Under the pieces are notes generated by a model, which worked only from the letters and a program-made list of their open reading frames with translations, was not told the DNA's origin and did no database searches. Positions 52,606 through 61,794 of a stretch of 64,000 nt of DNA are shown piece by piece. Location: positions 124,001-188,000 of the forward strand of contig JAXLQJ010000003.1 of NCBI GenBank assembly GCA_046331705.1, read 5' to 3'. The first letter of the stretch is position 1. The number at the start of each line of letters is the position of its first letter. A program made the position numbers and the translations under genes. This DNA comes from JADJOY01 sp046331705 [NCBI: bacterium] (GTDB taxonomy: Bacteria; JADJOY01).

Positions 52606-54129
52606 TCACACGTGCTTCTTCAGGACCTTGGGTAGGAGCAACGGCAAGCGGGCGATCGCGAGCAAGCTGCCGCCGAGCTGCGCCACCACCGTGCGCATCA
52701 AGGCCGCCAGCTCGTCGCCGTACGGATACCACCACGTTTCCTTGGCGCCGCTGCTGCGATCGGTGAGCACGAAGGCCGGGCGCGTCATCTCGAGGAGCCC
52801 GTATCTCGAGTTGGTCACGCCGTGCCCGGTTTCCTTGACACCGCCCCACGGCGCCGAGGCCAGAGCGCCGGTGAAGACGCAGTTGTTGAGGGTCGCGACG
52901 CCCACCTCGAGCCGTCGCGCCAGCGCTTCCGCGCGCTCGAGGTCCGCCGTCCAGATCGAGCCGGTGAGGCCGAACTTGGCGCCGTTGGCCTCGCGGATCG
53001 CCTCGTCGGCATCCCGTACCCGCACCACCGGCAACGTGGGGCCGAAGGTCTCCTCGATCATGAACGTGGCCTGGCGATCGGCCACCTCGATGACCGTGGG
53101 CTGGAAGAAGAGCGAGCCCGGCACGCGCTCGCCGCCGGCGAGGATGCGGCTGCCAGTCTCGCGCGCGTTGCGCACGTGCTCTTCCACCAGCCGCATCTGC
53201 TTGTCGTTGCGCAGCGGTCCGACGTCGTCGCCGATCCGCAACCGCTTCACGCGCTCGACCAGCGCCGGCACGAAGCGGTCGTAGATCGCATCCTCGACGT
53301 AGAGCCGCTCGATCGAGGCGCAGTTCTGGCCGGCGTTGGTGAACGCACCCCACAGCACGCCGTTGAGCGTGCGCTCGAAGGGCGCGTCGGCGAGCACGAT
53401 CGCCGCGTCCTTGCCGGAAAGCTCGGTCGAGCACGGGATCAGCCGCTCGCCGCAGCGCTTGGCGATCTCCTTGCCGACGGCGACCGAGCCGATGAAGTTG
53501 ACCTTGTCGGCCCGCTCGATGACCACGCCCGACACCTCGCGTCCGCCGAAGCCGACCACCAGGAGGTCCGCGGGCAACGTCTCGGTGAACACCGCCGCGA
53601 GCTCACGGCCGATCAGGCTGGCGTCCACCGACGGCTTGAACGCCACCGCGTTGCCCGCCACCAGCGCCGGCACGATCGCGCGCATCGGCAACGCCACCGG
53701 GTAGTTCCAGCTGCTGAGCACCCCCACCACTCCCAGCGCCCGAAGCTCGATCACGCCGCGCTTGCCCGGGTAGTTGAGCGGGTTGATGGGCACCCGCTCG
53801 GGCGCGAGCAGCCGGGCGGCGTTGCGGATGTAGAAGTCGAAGAGCTCGAGATTCGCGATGATCTCGCCGCCCAGGATCTCCGGCATGGGCTTGCCCGTCT
53901 CGGCGCGCACGGCCTCGACGAGCTTCGGCACGCGCGCATGGAAGGCCTGCCGGCAGCGCCTCAAGGTGGCGATCCGCTCGCCGATCGGAAGCGCGGCCCA
54001 CGCGGGTTGCGCGCGGGCGGCGGCGGCGATGCGCGCCTCCATGTCGGCGGGTGCCGTGCGCGGGATCTCGGCGACCAGCTTTCCGTCGAGCGGGGACACG
54101 ACGCGCAAAGGACCGAGCTCGGTGCTCAT
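52606..54129 (-). CDS. Aldehyde dehydrogenase family protein
   Basis: A protein of 507 residues with all family landmarks: VVGVLSSWNYPVALPM (substrate/cofactor), STELSGKDAAIV (Glu236), FTNAGQNCASIERLYV (nucleophile Cys270), EETFGPTLPVVRV and the substrate-end NNCVFTGALASAPWGGVKETGHG. It oxidises an aldehyde with NAD(P)+; the substrate is unknown. An unusual C-terminal tail of about 40 residues, hydrophobic and basic (LLAIARLPLLLPKVLKKHV), may contact the membrane, as in fatty-aldehyde dehydrogenases. ATG 54129 has AAGGAG eight bases upstream. It is first in an operon with the SRPBCC gene. Confidence 0.93.
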   Translation of the reverse strand: MSTELGPLRVVSPLDGKLVAEIPRTAPADMEARIAAAARAQPAWAALPIGERIATLRRCRQAFHARVPKLVEAVRAETGKPMPEILGGEIIANLELFDFYIRNAARLLAPERVPINPLNYPGKRGVIELRALGVVGVLSSWNYPVALPMRAIVPALVAGNAVAFKPSVDASLIGRELAAVFTETLPADLLVVGFGGREVSGVVIERADKVNFIGSVAVGKEIAKRCGERLIPCSTELSGKDAAIVLADAPFERTLNGVLWGAFTNAGQNCASIERLYVEDAIYDRFVPALVERVKRLRIGDDVGPLRNDKQMRLVEEHVRNARETGSRILAGGERVPGSLFFQPTVIEVADRQATFMIEETFGPTLPVVRVRDADEAIREANGAKFGLTGSIWTADLERAEALARRLEVGVATLNNCVFTGALASAPWGGVKETGHGVTNSRYGLLEMTRPAFVLTDRSSGAKETWWYPYGDELAALMRTVVAQLGGSLLAIARLPLLLPKVLKKHV

Positions 54130-54326
54130 GCGATCTTCTCCTTCCGGCGAGGCATTGCCCGAAGTCTGGCAGATGTGCTCGGCGCTCCACGTCTTTACGC
54201 TGCGCGCCGCGCCGTTCACACTCGCCCATCCGCTCGCGACCGCTAAGGCGCCGGCGAGCGACGACGCATCGCGAGAGCCACCATGCGCACCTCCCATCCG
54301 CGTGCACGCGCCCGGGCAGCCGCCTG

Positions 54327-54971
54327 ATGACCGAGCTGGTCGCGGCGCTGCTGCTCGGCATCCTGAGCGGGACGATCGGCTCGGTCCTGGTCGCGGGACC
54401 GATCTCGATCCTGGTCGTGAGCCGCATCGCCCAGGGCCACGATCGCGAGGGCCTGAGCCTGGCGGCGGGCGCGGCCGTGGCCGAAGGCACGTACGCGGCG
54501 CTCGCCGGCCTCGGCGCCAAGCTGCTGGTCGGCATCGAGGGCGCGACGGCGATCGGCGCGCGCGCGTTGGGCGCCGTGCTGCTGCTGAGCCTGGGCGCGT
54601 TGCTGGTTCGGACCAGCCGTGGCGGCGGAACGCCGCGCGCGCCGCGCCGTCAGCGCACCGGACGAGGATTCTGGCTCGGTTTCATGGTCGCGGCGCTCAA
54701 TCCGGCGCTGGCGGCGGGTTGGGCGGCGGCGATCACCGCGCTCGTCTCGTGGGGCTTGCTCGCCGGCGGGCACATCGCCGCGGTGGTCTTCGGCACGGGC
54801 GTGAGCGTCGGCGTGATGCTGTGGTTCAGCGTCGCGATCACCGGCCTGCGCGGGCTCCGCGAGAAAGTCCGCCCGACGACCGCCCTCAAGGTGCGTCAGG
54901 GAACGGGCGCCATCCTGATCGCGATCGGCCTGGTGCTCGCCATCAAGGTGGTGTGGACGGAGCTCTTCTGA
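54327..54971 (+). CDS. LysE/RhtB family exporter
   Basis: A protein of 214 residues with six hydrophobic segments. LVAGPISILVVSRIAQGHDR resembles the G-P-x(4,5)-R motif near the N-terminus of LysE-type amino-acid/metabolite exporters, and FMVAALNPALAAGWAAAI the N-P motif in the second repeat half. ATG 54327 gives the standard N-terminus for the family. Its 3' end overlaps the convergent membrane/spermidine-synthase fusion by 29 bp. The substrate is unknown. Confidence 0.85.
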   Translation: MTELVAALLLGILSGTIGSVLVAGPISILVVSRIAQGHDREGLSLAAGAAVAEGTYAALAGLGAKLLVGIEGATAIGARALGAVLLLSLGALLVRTSRGGGTPRAPRRQRTGRGFWLGFMVAALNPALAAGWAAAITALVSWGLLAGGHIAAVVFGTGVSVGVMLWFSVAITGLRGLREKVRPTTALKVRQGTGAILIAIGLVLAIKVVWTELF

Positions 54972-57900
54972 GCTCCGCGGTGAAGCGCGCGAGATCTCTG
55001 CGCGCGTCCGCCGCGCGGGGATCGTGCCGGGCCGCGTAACAGCGGCTGCGAGATTCGAGCAGCGCCTCACGCCACGGCACCCACGGCTCGAGCGGCGCGA
55101 GCGCGTCGACGCAAAGCGCGTCGAAATCCGCGCCCATGCCGACCTCGGCGCGCAGCGTGCGGCGAGTGTCGTCGAGGATCGACACGGCGAACGGCTCGGC
55201 GAGCGCGGCGAAGAGCGCGCGCCCGAACGCAGCGTCGCCCTGCGCGCGACCGTAGAGCGCCGAGAGCGTGCGCAGCAGCAGCGGCCGGTGGACCCACGGG
55301 TCGCGACGGAGCACGCGCAGCGCCTCGAGGCCGTGGGCCGCGACACCGGCGGGGTCGTGGCGAGCGTCGGCGAGCAGCGTCCACAGGCATTCGGCGGTGG
55401 CGGGACGGCGCGCGCCGATGGCGTCGATCCAGTCGCGAGCGCGCTCGTCCGCGCGGCTCGCGAGCAGCTCGGCCACCACCACGCGATCCATCGGCGCGTG
55501 CTCCTCGGCCGGGCCGGCACCGGCCACACGCTCGAGCTCGGGCCAGAGCCAGGCCGCCCGCGCGACATCGCCGCGGGCGTAGGCCTCGCGCGCGCGGCGA
55601 CGCGCTTCGCGGCGCGGGTCGGGATCGGCGCTCGCGAACGCAGCGAGCGGCGCCTCCTCGGCGAGCGCGCGGGCCGCGCGCAGCTCGCGGACCCGATCCC
55701 AGCGGATCGTCTCGCTCGCCACCACGGGCCGCGCGGCGTTGGCGGAGGCGGCGGCCGCCCGGAGCTCGGCCACCGAGACGCGATCGCGGTGGCCGAGGCT
55801 CCGCGCGGCCGCGAACTCGAGCGCGTTGCGATCGTCGGTGTTGGGACGGATCGGTCGCGGTGCGCCGCTCACGAGCGTGCGCGCGAGGCGCGGAGATCCC
55901 AGAAATCCCGTGTAGAAGCCCTCGAGCCCGTCGACGCCCCACACCCACTCGAGGGCCGACGCGAACGGCTCCGTCGCCAGGCGGGCGCCGAGGCGCACGC
56001 GCTCGTGATCGAGCGGCATGGCGCTCGCCACCAGCAAGAGGTCGGTGTCGAGCTGGGTCTCCCAGGTCTCGACCTCCGCGAAGGCCGCGCCGATCGTCGC
56101 GTACACGAGCCTGAGCGACTCCGCGTCGAGGTCGTAGACCTGCAGCCACTCGGCGAACAGGCCGCCGGGCGCGAGCCGTGCGGCGGCCTCGCGGAAGAAG
56201 TCCACGGTGAAGAGGCTCGCCACACCGGCGCGATAGGGATTCGACGGCTCGGAAAAGATCACGTCGTAGTGATCGGTGAGCTCGCCGAGCGATTCGCGGG
56301 CGTCGCCGAGGACCAGTCGCACGCGCGGGTTGGCGAGCACGTCGTGGGTGATCGCGGCACCGCGACGCGCCAGCTCGAGCACCGCGGGCTCGAGCTCCAG
56401 CACGTCGACGCGCTCGATCCCCGGCACCTGCGCGAGCCACGCGGCCGTCGAGCCCGTGCCGAAGCCGATCACCAGCGCCAGCCGCGGGTTCGGATGGAGC
56501 GCCGCGGGAATGAGACCTCCCATGGCGTGGGTGGCGGCATCGCTGCGGATGTTGCCGTCGGATTTGCCGTTGACCAGCAGCGCATCGCCGTCCGCGCTCG
56601 AGATGCCGATCGCCGACTCGCGTCCGTCGCGCTCCCACGTCAGCGTGCGCCGCACCGCGTTGGCGTAGTCGTGCGCGGCTGCACGATTCGCGAAGGTGCG
56701 CGGAGTCCCGCCGACGCCGATCGGCTGATGACGCCATGCCGCCGTCGGGCCGGGAGCGAACGAGAGCGCGGCAACCAGCGCGGTCACGCCGAACGCGGTC
56801 CACGCCCAACGCCGCGCGGGGTCTCCGGCACGAATTGCAGCGGCGCTGGAGGCCAGCGCCAAGGACGCCAGCGCCCACACCGCGGCCCTCCAGGTCGCCA
56901 CGGCGCCGATCCGGGGAATCGCGAGCAACCCGCCGCCCAACGCGCCAGCGAGATTCCCCGCCGCGTTCCACGCGAAGACCCGCCCGCTCTCGCGCCCCGC
57001 GGCGCGTCCGCCCTCGCCGGCGAGCGCCACGAAGAGCGGAAACTGATAGCCGCCGACCAGCGCGGCCGGCACGACCACCAGCGCGGCGATGCCGAGCCAG
57101 ACGCAGACCAGCGGCCCGAAGCCCCGATCGCCGAAGCCGCGGGTGGCGATCGCCAGCTCGGCGACGCGATCTCCAGCCGCCAGCGGCGCGAGCGCCGCCA
57201 GCGCCTCGATCGCGCTCACCAGCGCCAGCCACGCCGGCGTGGGGCGCGCGCCGCGCCGATACGCGCCGTACGCGAGCCCGCCGAGGCCGACGCCGGCGAG
57301 CGCGAGGGCCAGGATCAAGCCGAACGTATAGGTCGAGCCGCCGAGCAACGGCGCGAGCATCCGGTACCAGACGAGCTCGAGCATCCCGAAGCCGAGGCCC
57401 GCGAGCCCGGCGCCCGCGAACGCGAGGACGCGCGACGCACGCTCGCCGTCCGGTGGCGCCACGCGCGGACGCGCCGCTGCCGGTGGCTCCTCCGCGCGCG
57501 GCGCGCGGCGCGCGGGCGCCGCCACGGCCGCCACGGCGGCACCCACGCCCGCGCCGACTCCGAGCGTCGCGCGCGTGCCGAGACGCTCGAGCAACAGCAG
57601 CGTCGCCGCCAGCGTGCCAGCGAGCGCGCCCAGCGTGTTCGCGCCGTAGAGCAGACCGGCGCGCCGGCGCGCGCCGTCGTCGTCGCCCTCGACGGCGCGG
57701 CTCGCCGCCGGCAGCGCGCCGCCCATGAGCATCGTCGGCGCCGCCAGGACCGAGAGCGTGATCACGAGCCGCAACGCCGTGCGGCCCGGCGCTGCCAGAC
57801 CGAGCTCGACGGCGAGCGCGTGATAGGGAGGCTCGAGCCGCGCGATCAGCCAGGGCGTGCACGCCGCCGCGAGCGCGGCACCGAGCTCCAGCGCGGCGTA

Positions 57901-58182
57901 GAGCCGCAACGGGCGCGACGAGCGGTCGGCGCGCGCGCCGAGGAACCAAGCACCCACGCCCAGGCCCCCGAGAAAGCACGCGACCACCGCGGCGTGCGCC
58001 GCCGTCGAGGCGCCGAAGACGCTGCGGAAAAGCCGGAACCATGCGGTCTGGTAGACGAGACCGGCGAAGCCCGACGCGGTCACCAGAAACGCGACCGCGA
58101 GCACGGGCTGGCGCGCTGGCTCGAGACGTGCGACGCCGCGCTCGATCGCCGCTCGCGCGGTGGGCTCGTCGCTCGGCCGCAT
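54943..58182 (-). CDS. Polytopic membrane / spermidine-synthase-like / helical fusion protein
   Basis: A protein of 1079 residues. Residues about 25-480 form two blocks of membrane helices (for example FAGAGLAGLGFGMLELVWYR). Residues about 535-760 are a spermidine-synthase-like methyltransferase fold: LVIGFGTGSTAAWLAQVPG (SAM/dcSAM loop), VDVLELEPAVLELARRG, LGDARESLGELTDHYDVIF then SEPSNPYRAG. The catalytic Asp-x-x-D of true spermidine synthases is not seen (SEPSNP instead), so polyamine synthesis is doubtful. Residues about 830-1079 are helical and Arg/Ala-rich. Such fused spermidine synthase-like proteins are common in deltaproteobacteria, of unknown function. ATG 58182 precedes the first helix; it is divergent from the hydroxylase gene. 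Confidence 0.85.
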   Translation of the reverse strand: MRPSDEPTARAAIERGVARLEPARQPVLAVAFLVTASGFAGLVYQTAWFRLFRSVFGASTAAHAAVVACFLGGLGVGAWFLGARADRSSRPLRLYAALELGAALAAACTPWLIARLEPPYHALAVELGLAAPGRTALRLVITLSVLAAPTMLMGGALPAASRAVEGDDDGARRRAGLLYGANTLGALAGTLAATLLLLERLGTRATLGVGAGVGAAVAAVAAPARRAPRAEEPPAAARPRVAPPDGERASRVLAFAGAGLAGLGFGMLELVWYRMLAPLLGGSTYTFGLILALALAGVGLGGLAYGAYRRGARPTPAWLALVSAIEALAALAPLAAGDRVAELAIATRGFGDRGFGPLVCVWLGIAALVVVPAALVGGYQFPLFVALAGEGGRAAGRESGRVFAWNAAGNLAGALGGGLLAIPRIGAVATWRAAVWALASLALASSAAAIRAGDPARRWAWTAFGVTALVAALSFAPGPTAAWRHQPIGVGGTPRTFANRAAAHDYANAVRRTLTWERDGRESAIGISSADGDALLVNGKSDGNIRSDAATHAMGGLIPAALHPNPRLALVIGFGTGSTAAWLAQVPGIERVDVLELEPAVLELARRGAAITHDVLANPRVRLVLGDARESLGELTDHYDVIFSEPSNPYRAGVASLFTVDFFREAAARLAPGGLFAEWLQVYDLDAESLRLVYATIGAAFAEVETWETQLDTDLLLVASAMPLDHERVRLGARLATEPFASALEWVWGVDGLEGFYTGFLGSPRLARTLVSGAPRPIRPNTDDRNALEFAAARSLGHRDRVSVAELRAAAASANAARPVVASETIRWDRVRELRAARALAEEAPLAAFASADPDPRREARRRAREAYARGDVARAAWLWPELERVAGAGPAEEHAPMDRVVVAELLASRADERARDWIDAIGARRPATAECLWTLLADARHDPAGVAAHGLEALRVLRRDPWVHRPLLLRTLSALYGRAQGDAAFGRALFAALAEPFAVSILDDTRRTLRAEVGMGADFDALCVDALAPLEPWVPWREALLESRSRCYAARHDPRAADARRDLARFTAELRRAPSTPP

Positions 58183-58322
58183 GGGCTCGGCAACCTGCCC
58201 AAACTCGAAACCCCAAGCAACACCGCAACGCCAGGCGCGGCGAAGCGGGCCCGCTCGCGCGCGGCCACGCTGTTACGCTCGCAGCGCGCGCCGCAACCCG
58301 CGCGCGACACCCCGCGACGGCG

Positions 58323-59102
58323 ATGAGCTACCTGGGCTGGCTGATCACGATCTCGCTCGCGTTCGTCGTCCTCGAACGCGTGCGGCCCGCGCGCCGGGAG
58401 CAACCCGCGTGGCGTCCCCAGCTCCTGAACGACCTCGCGTATCTCGCCTTCAACGGCCACCTCTACGCGCTGCTCACCGCGCCGCTGGTGGCCGCCGTCG
58501 TGAGCGCGGTGTCGAGCACCCTGGCGCGGCTCGGCTGGCGGCCCGAGCACGCGGCGCTCGCGGGGCTACCGTTCGCGGTCCAAGCGCTGACGTTCCTCGT
58601 CGCGTGCGATCTCGGCCAGTGGTGCGTCCACAACCTGCTCCACCGCGTGCCATGGCTCTGGACGTTCCACAAGGTGCACCACTCGGCGCGCACCATGGAT
58701 TGGGCGGTGAACTTCCGCTTCCACTGGATGGAGCTGGTGGTCTATCGCTCGGTGCTCTACTTGCCGGTCGCGTGGCTCGGCGGAGATCCGGGGCCGCTGC
58801 TCGCCGCGGCGGTCTTCGGCACGTTCTGGGGTCACCTCAACCACGCCAACGTCGACCTCGATCTCGGCCCGTTCGGCTACGTCATGAATGGACCGCGCAT
58901 GCACCTGTGGCATCACGACGCGTCCCCCGAGGGAGGTCGCCACGGCAAGAACTTCGGGATCGTGCTGAGCGTGTGGGATTGGATCTTCGGTACCGCGTAC
59001 TGGCCGCGCGATCGCGTGCCGGCACAGCTCGGCTATCCGGGCGACGACGAGATGCCGCGCGACTGGCCGCGCCAGCTGGTCTTCCCGCTCGCGCGCGATT
59101 GA
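58323..59102 (+). CDS. Sterol desaturase / fatty acid hydroxylase family membrane di-iron enzyme
   Basis: A protein of 259 residues with four or so membrane helices and the His-box set of the family: HNLLH, HKVHHSA, HLNHANVD and HLWHHDAS, which together bind two irons. LNDLAYLAFNGHLYALL near the N-terminus is typical. It would hydroxylate or desaturate a lipid (fatty acid, sterol-like or carotenoid) with O2. ATG 58323 is the natural start; no strong Shine-Dalgarno is seen. It stands alone between divergent and convergent neighbours. Confidence 0.92.
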   Translation: MSYLGWLITISLAFVVLERVRPARREQPAWRPQLLNDLAYLAFNGHLYALLTAPLVAAVVSAVSSTLARLGWRPEHAALAGLPFAVQALTFLVACDLGQWCVHNLLHRVPWLWTFHKVHHSARTMDWAVNFRFHWMELVVYRSVLYLPVAWLGGDPGPLLAAAVFGTFWGHLNHANVDLDLGPFGYVMNGPRMHLWHHDASPEGGRHGKNFGIVLSVWDWIFGTAYWPRDRVPAQLGYPGDDEMPRDWPRQLVFPLARD

Positions 59103-59161
59103 GCCCGCGCCGGGCCGAGTCGCGTCGCGAGGGAACGTGACGCCGCCCAGCGATCGCGCGG

Positions 59162-59659
59162 CTACTGCGCGCCGACGCGCAATCGGTCGCGCGCCCAGCG
59201 CGCGGCGAAGAATCCCCACAGCGGGAAGAGCACGAACCACTGCATCACCAGCCCGCCCGTCGCGAGACCCGCGGTACGGGCAACGCTCGTGAGCACCGGC
59301 CCGCCGCCCCGCGCCGCCGCGAGCGGCGGCAGCACGGTGAGCGCCAGCTCGACCAGCAGCACCACGCCGAAGGCCGGCACCCAGCGAACGCTGCCGCGGA
59401 GAAACGCGATGCCGATGCCGAGCAGCGCGACGAAGCAGCTCGCGGCCAGCGCGGCACCAACCACGAACGCCTCGACGGCGAACGGGGCCTCGGCCGTCGC
59501 CGCGCGCAGCTCGCTCGCCGCCGGGCGGAAGAACGCGAACACCGCCGCGGCGCTGAAGAAGAGCCCGATCGTGCCGAAGAGGAGGTCGAGAACTCCAAGC
59601 GCACGCAACATGCGCGCGGGCTCGGGTCCCGCCGGTCGCGACGTCGACGTGGTGGTCAT
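59162..59659 (-). CDS. Conserved-looking four-helix membrane protein of unknown function
   Basis: A protein of 165 residues with four hydrophobic segments (near 22-45, 60-85, 90-112 and 128-152) and short polar ends. No family is recognised. It is 15 bp downstream of the ABC-F gene on the same strand and probably co-transcribed. ATG 59659 gives a short Thr/Ser lead; the coding pattern (hydrophobic residues in regular blocks) supports a real protein. Confidence 0.7.
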   Translation of the reverse strand: MTTTSTSRPAGPEPARMLRALGVLDLLFGTIGLFFSAAAVFAFFRPAASELRAATAEAPFAVEAFVVGAALAASCFVALLGIGIAFLRGSVRWVPAFGVVLLVELALTVLPPLAAARGGGPVLTSVARTAGLATGGLVMQWFVLFPLWGFFAARWARDRLRVGAQ

Positions 59660-59674
59660 CCGCTCTCCCGTCGC

Positions 59675-61570
<1,896 letters not shown>

Positions 61571-61794
61571 GGCGAGAGTGAGGTGAGCTGGCGCGAAGGC
61601 GGTGCGTTCGAAAACCCACAACGATGGTCGAAGTGCCCGCCGCTGTCGAGCCACGAGGTCGAGACGCGACCCAACGCGGTGCTCCGAGGCTGCTCGAGGC
61701 CTCGACCCGTTCTCGTTTGCGGTCGCTCGCAGGGCGTTGGTAGGATCCGCGCGCCCATCGTTCCGCTCAGGCTCTTCCCAGCGGACAGGCGCCG

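Noticed and set aside
54943-58182. Naming the fusion speE
   Set aside because: The catalytic loop of true spermidine synthases is not present and the architecture differs.
55024-58326. A 1100-codon plus-strand open frame opposite the spermidine-synthase-like fusion
   Set aside because: The composition is Arg/Glu/Ala repeats without secondary-structure logic, and the minus strand carries membrane helices and a SAM-binding motif.
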